The notes beneath the pieces were generated by a model. It worked only from the letters and a program-made list of their open reading frames with translations. It was not told the origin of the DNA and made no database searches. Shown here one piece after another: positions 1 to 6,815 of a stretch of 14,580 nt of DNA (position 1 is the stretch's first letter; each line of letters opens with the position of its first letter). The stretch comes from CAZOHN01 sp964579325 (lineage in GTDB: Bacteria > Pseudomonadota > Alphaproteobacteria > Rhodobacterales > Rhodobacteraceae): positions 1 to 14,580 of the forward strand of contig CAZOHN010000081.1 of NCBI GenBank assembly GCA_964579325.1. Direction: 5' to 3'. A program made the translations under genes and the position numbers.

Positions 1-81
1 ACCCCCCTCGAAGTCAGCGTGGTCGACCTCGCCCTCGGCAACCGAAACTTCACCGGGAAGCCGTCGGTCACGCCGCCCTGA
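1..81 (+). CDS. C-terminal tail of an unidentified upstream gene (partial)
   Basis: Frame 1 is open from the window edge to a TGA at 79-81 and gives 26 residues ending in GKPSVTPP. Of the 26 codons, 24 end in G or C, as in the true genes here, which favours real coding sequence over chance. The protein is not recognised. It could be the end of eutA, which often precedes eutB, but nothing in these residues shows that. An antisense frame (165 down to 1) is also open but has weaker codon bias. Confidence 0.4.
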   Translation, partial: TPLEVSVVDLALGNRNFTGKPSVTPP

Positions 82-174
82 CATTGCGACGGGAACCTCG
101 TTGACCATGTCGGCGAGTTCGAGGCTCTTGTCAGGCCGTCCGACCGGGCCGACGCGATTCGGCATCGAGGCCCC

Positions 175-201
175 TTGACCACGGGACGGATTCCCATTGA
201 T
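175..201 (+). promoter_or_regulatory. Candidate sigma-70 promoter of eutB
   Basis: TTGACC at 175-180 is a near-perfect -35 box. A 15-base spacer leads to ATTGAT at 196-201 as a plausible -10. The arrangement mirrors the ehuB promoter (TTGACA, 16 bases, AATGAT), and in both cases the -10 runs into the conserved TGATGTGCACAA element. The short spacer lowers certainty. Confidence 0.5.
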
Positions 202-217
202 GTGCACAACTACGCAG
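198..217 (+). promoter_or_regulatory. Operator-like element, copy 1 (eutB)
   Basis: TGATGTGCACAA lies at 198-209, 30 bases before the eutB start codon. It contains the perfect 8-base palindrome TGTGCACA (201-208). The same 12-mer occurs exactly upstream of ehuB and with one change upstream of doeA. The GT-N2-AC core resembles operators of FadR-type GntR regulators, with a spacer one base shorter than the usual consensus. The GntR gene of this window is the likely reader, which is inference. Confidence 0.7.
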
Positions 218-239
218 GGGCGCCCAGGACGAATCGAGC

Positions 240-1244
240 ATGACCGTCACGCTTTCCGACATCCTGTCTGCCCGCCGCGCACTTCGTGGAGTGGCTGACG
301 GCACGCCGCTCGTGCCCTCGCCGTTCATGTCCTCCCGGATCGGCCAGGACTTTCTCCTGAAGCTGGAGAACATGCAGCCAATTGGCGCTTTCAAACTGCG
401 AGGTGCGCTCAACGCCGTCCGCGCACTGCCTGAGGGCACGACCGGCGTCACCTGCTGCTCGACTGGCAACCATGGCCGGGGTGTGGCCTTCGCCGCGCGC
501 GCGCGCGGCGTGCGCGCCGTGATCTGCATGTCTGAACTGGTTCCTCGGGCCAAGGTCGAGGGGATCCGTGCGCTCGGCGCTGAGGTACACATCTGCGGTC
601 GGTCTCAGGACGACGCCCTTTCTGAAAGCCGGCGCCTAGTGGCGGCCGAGGGATTGATCGAGATCTCACCGTTCGATGACCCGCTGGTCATCGCCGGCCA
701 GGGGACCATCGGGCTGGAAATGCTGTTGGCACGCCCCGACCTTGACCACCTGCTGATTCCTCTTTCGGGTGGCGGACTGGCGGCGGGCATCGCAGTGGCG
801 GCACGCGCGATCCGCCCGTCGATCCGACTGACGGGCATCTCGATGGACCGGGGCGCTGCGATGCACCTGTCCATCGCCGCCGGCCGGCCGATCGAGGTCG
901 AGGAGGTCCCCTCCCTCGCCGACTCGCTCGGCGGTGGAATCGGGATGTCGAACCGGCTGTCGTTTCCGCTCTGCCGCAACTTGCTCGACGAGACCATCCT
1001 CGTCACCGAGGGGGAGATCTATCACGCCCTGCAGGTGCTCTACTACGAGGACCGGATCGTCGCGGAGGGAGCCTGCGTCGTCGGGCTCGCCGCCTGCCTC
1101 TCGGGCAAGGTCGTGCCACGCGGCCCGACAGCAACGGTGATCACCGGGCGCAACCTCGACATGGACCTGTTCACGCGCGTCGTCACCGGACAGGACATCC
1201 AGCTCGGCGACCTGACCATCAAGGGAACGCCCTATGCCGCATGA
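240..1244 (+). CDS. eutB: Hydroxyectoine utilisation dehydratase EutB
   Basis: A PLP enzyme of 334 residues in the threonine/serine dehydratase fold (type II). It belongs to the hydroxyectoine branch, where EutB is proposed to dehydrate a hydroxylated intermediate so that it can join ectoine breakdown. Visible motifs are GAFKLRGA with the Schiff-base lysine K52, STGNHG at 74-79 for the PLP phosphate and substrate, and the SGGGL loop at 176-180. There is no C-terminal ACT regulatory domain, so it resembles short catabolic dehydratases. ATG 240 is the only start that keeps the full N-terminal helix; its ribosome binding site is weak. The reading frame overlaps eutC by 11 bases, indicating translational coupling. 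The exact substrate is not decided by sequence. A generic threonine dehydratase is the alternative, but the eutC partner argues against it. Confidence 0.88.
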   Translation: MTVTLSDILSARRALRGVADGTPLVPSPFMSSRIGQDFLLKLENMQPIGAFKLRGALNAVRALPEGTTGVTCCSTGNHGRGVAFAARARGVRAVICMSELVPRAKVEGIRALGAEVHICGRSQDDALSESRRLVAAEGLIEISPFDDPLVIAGQGTIGLEMLLARPDLDHLLIPLSGGGLAAGIAVAARAIRPSIRLTGISMDRGAAMHLSIAAGRPIEVEEVPSLADSLGGGIGMSNRLSFPLCRNLLDETILVTEGEIYHALQVLYYEDRIVAEGACVVGLAACLSGKVVPRGPTATVITGRNLDMDLFTRVVTGQDIQLGDLTIKGTPYAA

Positions 1245-2211
1245 CATCCGCATCGTGACCGAGGCAGAGCTGCGCAAGGTCGTGCGGCTCGATCTCGAGA
1301 CCATCGACGTGATCGAAAGCGCCTTCGCGGCGCTTGCGTCGGGGGCGGTGGTGATGCCGCCGATCCTGTCGATGGAGCTGGCCGACGCGCACGGCGAGGT
1401 CGACGTTAAGACCGCTTGGATACCCGGCTTCGATGGCTTTGCGATCAAGGTTTCACCAGGGTTCTTCGACAACCCGAAAATCGGCCTGCCCTCCCTCAAC
1501 GGCCTGATGATCCTGCTTTCGGCCCGCACCGGCCTCGTGCAGGCCGTATTTCTCGACAACGGTTATCTGACGGACATCCGCACAGCGGCCGCCGGGGCGG
1601 TCGCGGCCCGGCTTCTCGCACCGGAAACCGTCGAGTCGGCAGGTGTGCTGGGTACCGGCGTTCAGGCACGGCTACAGATGCAGGCCGCGCACTTGGTGCG
1701 GCCTTTCTCCCGCCTGCTGGTCTGGGGCCGGGACACGGACAAGGCAGCCGCCTGCGCGGCCGAGCTTTCCGACACCCTGCAGGTCGAGGCAGAGGTCTGC
1801 GCCAGTCCCGAGCGGCTAGTGCGCGAAAGCCAGCTCGTCGTGACCACCACGCCTTCGAGGACCCCTCTGGTGATGGCAGAGTGGCTCCATCCGAATCTCC
1901 TGGTAACGGCAATGGGGTCGGACCAGGCCGGGAAGTGTGAAATCGAGCCCCGGGCACTCGCCGCCGCCGACCTCTACGTCTGCGACCGGGTCAGCCAGTG
2001 CGAGACCTCCGGTGAGCTTGAGGCAGCGCGCGCCGCCGGCCTGTTGAAGGGGGTGACGCCGCCGGAACTCGGCGGCTTCGTTCACAGGCCGCTGGCCGAC
2101 CGCTCCGGCTGCACGATCTGCGACCTCACCGGAACCGGCGCGCAGGATACCGCCATCGCCAGCCATGTCTTCGCCCGGCTGGGTGAAGCGGGCATCTCCA
2201 TCGAGGTCTGA
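1234..2211 (+). CDS. eutC: Ectoine utilisation protein EutC (ornithine cyclodeaminase/mu-crystallin family)
   Basis: A protein of 325 residues of the ornithine cyclodeaminase/mu-crystallin family. It has a conserved lysine K71 in the substrate domain, the family segment YLTDIRTAAA at 111-120 and a Rossmann dinucleotide loop GTGVQ at 140-144. Members next to EutB are assigned to hydroxyectoine use, where EutC is proposed to act on the imine or enamine made by EutB; the precise reaction is inference. The start at ATG 1234 has a good AAGGGA ribosome binding site (1221-1226), which lies inside eutB, and the 11-base overlap couples the two genes. The stop at 2209-2211 is only 4 bases from the next start. 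True ornithine cyclodeaminase or imine reductase activity cannot be excluded from sequence alone. Confidence 0.87.
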   Translation: MPHDIRIVTEAELRKVVRLDLETIDVIESAFAALASGAVVMPPILSMELADAHGEVDVKTAWIPGFDGFAIKVSPGFFDNPKIGLPSLNGLMILLSARTGLVQAVFLDNGYLTDIRTAAAGAVAARLLAPETVESAGVLGTGVQARLQMQAAHLVRPFSRLLVWGRDTDKAAACAAELSDTLQVEAEVCASPERLVRESQLVVTTTPSRTPLVMAEWLHPNLLVTAMGSDQAGKCEIEPRALAAADLYVCDRVSQCETSGELEAARAAGLLKGVTPPELGGFVHRPLADRSGCTICDLTGTGAQDTAIASHVFARLGEAGISIEV

Positions 2212-2215
2212 CAGG

Positions 2216-3258
2216 ATGCACCGCAATCCCTTCTCGGATGCCGAACTGGGGCGAAGGCTGTCGGCGATCCGTGAAGACATGGCCGAGAGGCGGCTCGACA
2301 TCGCCGTCTTCTCGGTTCCCGAAAGCGTCTTCTACCTGACCGGCCTCGACCACTGGGGATACTTCGCCCCGCACCATCTTGTCGTCCCTCTGGACGGAGA
2401 GATGACCCTGATCACGCGGGCGATGGAACGGGTCACGATCGAGACGCAGGTCAGGAACGCGCGCTTCGAGGGCCATTCCGACAGCGAGACGGCGGTGGGC
2501 AAGCTGATTGGGCTGCTCGACGCGGCGACGCGTCGTGGAGGTGCGAGGTCATCGCGGGGCTTCGCCGTCGGCATTGAGGAACAGGGGGCCGGGCTGTCGG
2601 CGCTGGCGGGGAGAACCCTGCGGTCCGGCGTTCCGAGGGCGGAGTTCATCGACATCTCCGGGCTCTCCGATGCCCGCCGCCGGATCAAGAGCAGCGAGGA
2701 GATGAGCCTTCTGCGGCAGGCCGCGCGCGCCTCGGATGCCGCAACCGCCGCCGCCATCGCCGCAATCGGTGAGGGTGCGCGCGAGGTCGACGTCGCGGCC
2801 GAAGCGCTTGCAGCCATGACCCGGGCGGGCGGCAATCCTCCTGGCTTCGGCCCCTTCATCCGGCCCGATGCACGCCTGGGAGAGGAGCACACCACNNNNN
2901 NNNNNNNNNNNNNNNNNNNNNNNNNNNNNNNNNNNNNNNNNNNNNNNNNNNNNNNNNNNNNNNNNNNNNNNNNNNNNNNNNNNNNNNNNNNNNNNATGCA
3001 GGTCTTGCGCACTACAGACGCCACCACTGCGGCTATCTCGTCGGTATCGGGGTCCCGCCATCCTGGACTGGAGGCAACAGCGTCACCGGTTTGCGCCACG
3101 ACTCCGACCTGCGGATCGAGACGGGGATGAGCTTTCACATCCTGAGCTGGCTGATGGGCACAGGGTTGGGAGACTTCTTCCTGTCCAACTGCGTGCTTCT
3201 TGGACCGGGTGGTGTGGAGGTCCTGACCGAAACGCCCGTCGGTCCGACGGTGGTTTGA
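2216..3258 (+). CDS. M24 family creatinase/prolidase-like hydrolase, interrupted by assembly gap
   Basis: The left part (227 residues from ATG 2216) has a creatinase-type N-terminal domain, then a pita-bread domain up to GPFIRPDARLGEEHTT. The right part (86 residues, 2998-3258) begins AGLAHYRRHHCGYLVGIG and ends with an M24 C-terminal lobe. The two halves fit one M24 protein related to DoeA: FIRP/HTT matches DoeA near residue 234 and HCGY matches DoeA RCGY at 319-322. About 75 residues are lost, including the ELSGC and YHAP region. The halves are in different frames only because the gap is drawn as 100 bases. Genes like this are found beside eutBC; it may process a hydroxyectoine derivative, or a peptide-like compound. 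It is not the canonical ectoine hydrolase, which lies at 9575-10759. The start follows eutC by 4 bases, and GAGG within the eutC end (2203-2206) can serve as ribosome binding site. Confidence 0.75.
2896..2995. other. Assembly gap of 100 N
   Basis: Exactly 100 undefined bases, the conventional size for a scaffold gap of unknown length. It lies inside the M24 gene. Frame continuity needs a true length of 3k+2, which 100 is not, and comparison with the DoeA paralogue suggests about 224 bases. Confidence 0.98.
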
Positions 3259-3262
3259 TGCC

Positions 3263-3739
3263 ATGATCGCACTCGATGACCGGGACATCGCCATCCTGCA
3301 GGCCCTCGCGGCGGAAGGGCGATTGTCGAAGACCGCGCTTGCAGAGCGTGTCGGCCTCTCGCCTACTCCATGCTGGAACCGGCTGAAGCGCCTCGAGGAT
3401 GCCGGCCTGATCGAAGGCTATCACGCCCGGATAAGCCTGAAGAAGCTTGGCCCCTCGGTGACAGTCTTCGTGGCGGCGGAACTGCGCGACCACACCGCCG
3501 AGAGCTTCCGTGCCTTCGAGGCGGCCGTGCAGCGCTATGAGGAGGTCACGGCGTGCTGGGCGCTTGGTGGCGGGTTCGACTACCTGCTCCAGATCGTCGC
3601 GCGGGACATCGACGCCTATCAGCGACTCGTGGACAACATGCTCGATGCGCGCATCGGGCTGGCGCGCTACTTCACCTACATCGTGACCAAGTCGGTCAAG
3701 CCGCCGTCTGCGCCACCCTTCTCCCTCCTCGTCCGGTAG
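3263..3739 (+). CDS. asnC: AsnC/Lrp family transcriptional regulator (ectoine cluster type, DoeX-like)
   Basis: A protein of 158 residues. A winged helix-turn-helix occupies about residues 4-52, with the recognition region LSPTPCWNRLKRLEDAGLI. A RAM ligand-binding domain follows at about 65-142, with the effector-loop segment ALGGGFDYLLQ at 100-110. AsnC-type proteins regularly sit between the eut/doe hydrolase genes and the dehydrogenase and aminotransferase genes, and in Halomonas and Ruegeria they are linked to control by pathway intermediates. The ATG lies 4 bases after the stop of the M24 gene, with no clear ribosome binding site, so coupled translation is likely. A hairpin follows directly at its stop codon. 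Its targets may include the inverted repeats in the spacer before doeC; this is inference. Confidence 0.88.
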   Translation: MIALDDRDIAILQALAAEGRLSKTALAERVGLSPTPCWNRLKRLEDAGLIEGYHARISLKKLGPSVTVFVAAELRDHTAESFRAFEAAVQRYEEVTACWALGGGFDYLLQIVARDIDAYQRLVDNMLDARIGLARYFTYIVTKSVKPPSAPPFSLLVR

Positions 3740-3755
3740 GAGAGGATTCCTCTCC
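3739..3755 (+). terminator. Hairpin at the asnC stop codon (attenuator or 3' end stabiliser)
   Basis: GGAGAGG at 3739-3745, loop ATT, then CCTCTCC at 3749-3755 form a perfect 7-base-pair stem that starts on the last base of the asnC stop codon. No T run follows (the next bases are CCTGCCCC), so it is not a standard intrinsic terminator. It may reduce read-through into doeC or protect the transcript end. Confidence 0.4.
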
Positions 3756-3865
3756 CCTGCCCCGGCCCTGCGGACCGAACGGTCTGCACTCTAGCGCCAG
3801 AACAGACCCGGTCTCCTCGAGGGACAGCTATCCTGTGACGGTCATCCAGGAACGGGGACCAACAC
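3756..3865 (+). promoter_or_regulatory. asnC-doeC spacer with two inverted repeats
   Basis: The spacer holds two dyads: GCGGACC-GAAC-GGTCTGC at 3770-3787 (7 pairs, one of them G-T) and AGACC-C-GGTCT at 3804-3814. Both carry GGTCT half sites, 29 bases apart. AsnC/Lrp proteins bind imperfect dyads, often several in a row, so these are candidate operators for the neighbouring regulator. GGGGA near 3853-3857 can serve as the doeC ribosome binding site. No strong -35/-10 pair is visible. Confidence 0.35.
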
Positions 3866-5341
3866 ATGACTGATACCGCCCTTTCGGCGTGCAGCGAGAT
3901 CGAGGACAAGCGGCTCGTGCGCAGTTTTTCCTACGTCGGCGGCAAGTGGACGGGCGGCTCTGGCGACACGACCCGCCCCGTGTCAGACCCCGCCACGGGC
4001 GCCGCCCTTGGCGACATCGCCTGCCTCACGGCGGCCGACAGTGCCGCCGCCGTCGACGCGGCACAGGTAGCCTTTCCTGGCTGGTCGCGGGCGGTGCCGC
4101 AGATGCGGTCGGCCGCGCTGCGGCGCTGGTTCGACCTGATCGTCGCTCATGCCGAGGATCTGGCGCGCATCATGGTGCTCGAGCAGGGCAAGCCGATCTC
4201 GGAGGCGCGGGGCGAGATCGACTATGCCGCAAGCTTCGTCGAGTACTATGCCGAGGAGGCCAAGCGCCCGAACGTCGAGGGCGTCACCTCGCACCTCCCC
4301 GACGCCGAGGTCGAGCTGTGGCTCGAACCCGTGGGGGTCGCCGCGCTCATCACTCCATGGAACTTCCCCAGCGCGATGTTGACTCGCAAGGCCGCGGCGG
4401 CGCTCGCCGCGGGATGCACCGTAGTCGCCCATCCCAGTATCGAGACGCCTTTCTCCGCCACCGCGCTTGCCGAACTCGCCGAACGCGCCGGCATCCCGCC
4501 CGGAGTGATCAACGTGGTGACGGGCGAGGCCCCCACGATTGTCCGACCCTGGACAACCGATACCCGGGTGCGCGCCCTTTCCTTCACCGGCTCGACGGAA
4601 GTCGGCCGCCTCCTTTACCGGCAGTGTGCCGATACCGTGAAGCGCCTCGTGCTGGAACTGGGCGGCCACGCGCCGGTGATCGTGTTCAAGGGCTGCGACC
4701 TCGACCATGCGGTGGCCGAGACGATCAAGGCCAAGTTCGCCACGTCGGGGCAGGACTGCCTTGGCGCGAACCGCATCTACGTCGAGCGCCCGGTCTACGC
4801 CGCTTTCTGCGAGAAGTTTGTCGCCGCCACAAAGGCCCTGCACATCGGCCCCGGCCTCGATGACCCCGATATCGGCCCGCTGATGAACGAAGGGGCCATC
4901 GCCAAGCAGGAAGCCCATGTGGCCGACGCCCTCGCCCTTGGCGCGCGGCTGGCCTGCGGCGGGCACCGGCTGCCGCTCGGGCCACTCTTCTACGCGCCGA
5001 CGGTCCTTCTCGACGTTCCCGACGCGGCCCGGATCATGCACGAGGAGACCTTTGGTCCCGTCGCTCCGATCACACCTTTCGACAGCGAGGACGAGGTTGT
5101 GGCGCGTGCGAACGACAGCGAATACGGGCTGGTGGCCTACCTCCATTCGCTCGATCCGCGCCGGATCTACCGGATGAGCCGCGCGCTCCAGTACGGCATG
5201 GTGGCCGTGAACCGCACCAAGGTCACGGGCGCGCCGATCCCCTTCGGGGGCACCAAGCAATCCGGGCTCGGACGCGAGGGCGCGCGGCTCGGGATGCAGG
5301 AGTTCATGGAGCTGAAATACGTCTGCCGCGACTGGGCCTGA
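3866..5341 (+). CDS. doeC: Aspartate-semialdehyde dehydrogenase DoeC (succinate-semialdehyde dehydrogenase family)
   Basis: An NAD(P)-dependent aldehyde dehydrogenase of 491 residues, the usual family length. In ectoine breakdown it is assigned to oxidise L-aspartate semialdehyde from DoeD to L-aspartate. Catalytic features are present: oxyanion N166 in PWNFP, general base E264 in LELGGH, nucleophile C298 in GQDCLGANR and cofactor-contact E394 in EETFGP. One residue is odd: the motif normally read as VVKP is VVAHP, with H189 in place of the lysine that contacts the cofactor ribose or phosphate. ATG 3866 has a GGGGA ribosome binding site. The aminotransferase gene follows 65 bases later, matching the pathway order. 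Without the context it would be called a general succinate-semialdehyde dehydrogenase. Confidence 0.85.
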   Translation: MTDTALSACSEIEDKRLVRSFSYVGGKWTGGSGDTTRPVSDPATGAALGDIACLTAADSAAAVDAAQVAFPGWSRAVPQMRSAALRRWFDLIVAHAEDLARIMVLEQGKPISEARGEIDYAASFVEYYAEEAKRPNVEGVTSHLPDAEVELWLEPVGVAALITPWNFPSAMLTRKAAAALAAGCTVVAHPSIETPFSATALAELAERAGIPPGVINVVTGEAPTIVRPWTTDTRVRALSFTGSTEVGRLLYRQCADTVKRLVLELGGHAPVIVFKGCDLDHAVAETIKAKFATSGQDCLGANRIYVERPVYAAFCEKFVAATKALHIGPGLDDPDIGPLMNEGAIAKQEAHVADALALGARLACGGHRLPLGPLFYAPTVLLDVPDAARIMHEETFGPVAPITPFDSEDEVVARANDSEYGLVAYLHSLDPRRIYRMSRALQYGMVAVNRTKVTGAPIPFGGTKQSGLGREGARLGMQEFMELKYVCRDWA

Positions 5342-5406
5342 GACCGAAACGAGAATGACCGGACCCGATCAGGCAACGTCCTGCGCGTCCCTTGGAGAGA
5401 GCCGAC

Positions 5407-6777
5407 ATGCTGAAGAACGACCAACTCGACGCCTGGGATCGCGAGTCCTTTTTCCATCCCTCGACGCACCTTGCCGAGTTCGCCCGGGGCAACGTTCCAA
5501 ATCGGATCGTGACGGGCGGCAGCGGCTGCCATATCGAGGACCGCAACGGAACAAGGCTGCTCGACGCCTTCGCGGGGCTCTACTGCGTGAACGTGGGTTA
5601 CGGCCGGACCGAGATTGCCGAGGCCATCGCCGCGCAGGCGCATGAACTGGCCTACTACCACGCCTATGTGGGCCACGGGACCGAGGCCAGCATCACGCTT
5701 GCGAAAATGGTCATCGACCGGGCGCCTGCCAACATGTCGAAGGTCTACTTCGGCCTCTCGGGCTCCGACGCCAACGAGACCAACGTCAAGCTCGTCTGGT
5801 ATTACAACAACATCCTCGGCCGACCCGAGAAGAAGAAGATCATCAGCCGCTGGCGCGGCTATCACGGGTCGGGGTTGATGACCGGGTCGCTGACCGGACT
5901 CGAGCTCTTCCACCGGAAGTTCGACCTGCCTTTCCCGCAGGTTCTCCATACCGAGGCGCCCTACTACTTCCGCAGGCCCGACATTGCGATGGACGAAATC
6001 GCCTTCGTGACGCACTGCGTGGCGGAGCTGGAGGCGATAATAGCCCGCGAGGGCGCCGACACAATCGCCGCCTTCATCGGCGAGCCGGTGCTTGGAACCG
6101 GGGGCATCGTCCCGCCGCCGGCCGGATACTGGCCCGCGATCCAGGAGGTGCTGCGCCGCCACGACATCCTGCTGATCGCAGACGAGGTGGTGACGGGCTT
6201 CGGACGCCTTGGCACGATGTTCGGCTCCACGCACTACGGAATCGAGCCGGACATCATCACGATCGCCAAGGGCCTCACCTCAGCCTACGCGCCGTTGTCG
6301 GGCTCGATCATATCGAACAAGGTCTGGGCAGTGCTGGAGCAAGGCACCGACGAGAACGGCCCGATCGGTCACGGCTGGACCTATTCGGCGCACCCGATTG
6401 CCGCAGCGGCGGGCGTGGCGAACCTCCGGCTGATCGACGAATTGAAGCTCGTCGAAGCGGCTGGCGAAGTGGGCGCCTACTTCAACGCCGCGCTCCGCGC
6501 CGCCCTTGCCCACCATCCCCACGTGGGCGATGTCCGGGGCGAGGGTCTGCTGGCCGCGGTCGAGTTCGTTGAGGACCGCCAGACGCGGACCTACTATGAA
6601 CCGGCGCGGAAGATCGGGCCGCAGGTGGCGGCGGCACTTCTCTCGCGTGGTGTCATAGCGCGCGCTATGCCGCAGGGCGATATCCTGGGGTTTGCGCCTC
6701 CCTTCTGCCTGACCCGCGCGGAGGCCGACGAGGTCGCTGGAAAGACGGCCGCCGCTGTAGCCGAGGTTCTAGGCTAG
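5407..6777 (+). CDS. doeD: Diaminobutyrate aminotransferase DoeD (class III)
   Basis: A class III PLP aminotransferase of 456 residues. In the ectoine pathway it moves an amino group from 2,4-diaminobutyrate to a keto acid, giving aspartate semialdehyde for DoeC. Seen in sequence: GSDANE at 119-124 for the PLP phosphate, YHG at 152-154 for ring stacking, the DE pair at 259-260 (D259 contacts the PLP nitrogen) and the Schiff-base lysine K288 in TIAKGLTSAYAPLSG. ATG 5407 is chosen over the upstream in-frame TTG at 5392 because GGAGAG (5394-5399) lies 7 bases before it. It is probably transcribed with doeC and ends 23 bases from the convergent gntR. Close relatives include omega-amino acid:pyruvate aminotransferases, so substrate assignment rests on context. 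Confidence 0.85.
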   Translation: MLKNDQLDAWDRESFFHPSTHLAEFARGNVPNRIVTGGSGCHIEDRNGTRLLDAFAGLYCVNVGYGRTEIAEAIAAQAHELAYYHAYVGHGTEASITLAKMVIDRAPANMSKVYFGLSGSDANETNVKLVWYYNNILGRPEKKKIISRWRGYHGSGLMTGSLTGLELFHRKFDLPFPQVLHTEAPYYFRRPDIAMDEIAFVTHCVAELEAIIAREGADTIAAFIGEPVLGTGGIVPPPAGYWPAIQEVLRRHDILLIADEVVTGFGRLGTMFGSTHYGIEPDIITIAKGLTSAYAPLSGSIISNKVWAVLEQGTDENGPIGHGWTYSAHPIAAAAGVANLRLIDELKLVEAAGEVGAYFNAALRAALAHHPHVGDVRGEGLLAAVEFVEDRQTRTYYEPARKIGPQVAAALLSRGVIARAMPQGDILGFAPPFCLTRAEADEVAGKTAAAVAEVLG

Positions 6778-6789
6778 TGAAAGTCGCCT

Positions 6790-6815
6790 CCCCGGCCCGA
6801 TCAGACGGTCCGGGG
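6790..6815. terminator. Hairpin between convergent doeD and gntR, possible bidirectional terminator
   Basis: CCCCGG at 6790-6795 pairs with CCGGGG at 6810-6815. After one C/T mismatch, CCG at 6797-6799 pairs with CGG at 6806-6808, leaving a 6-base loop. The stem starts 12 bases after the doeD stop and covers the gntR stop (6801-6803), so it could end or protect both transcripts. Neither side has a clear T run, only TTT on the minus strand about 8 bases out, so termination strength is uncertain. Confidence 0.45.

Larger units (their letters stand above)
82..239 (+). other. Intergenic region upstream of eutB
   Basis: This stretch of 158 bases has no convincing gene. It holds the eutB promoter candidate, the operator-like element at 198-217 and a weak ribosome binding site (AGGA near 226-229) before the eutB ATG at 240. 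It separates eutB from the gene tail at 1-81, so eutB probably starts a transcript. Confidence 0.5.

Noticed and set aside
1..165. Minus-strand open frame beginning at an ATG at 165 and running off the left edge
   Set aside because: Its codon bias is weaker than that of the plus frame over bases 1-78, there is no clear ribosome binding site, and the protein is not recognised.
494..507. A run of seven CG dinucleotides that could form Z-DNA
   Set aside because: It encodes the alanine/arginine stretch AARARG inside eutB in GC-rich codons; no sign of a separate role.
3834..3847. TGTGACGGTCATCC before doeC as a fourth copy of the cluster operator
   Set aside because: The half sites TGTG and CATC are 5 bases apart rather than 2 and the flanks do not match.
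3983..5260. Long minus-strand open frame of 425 codons opposite doeC
   Set aside because: It is a shadow of the aldehyde dehydrogenase reading frame with no recognisable domain.
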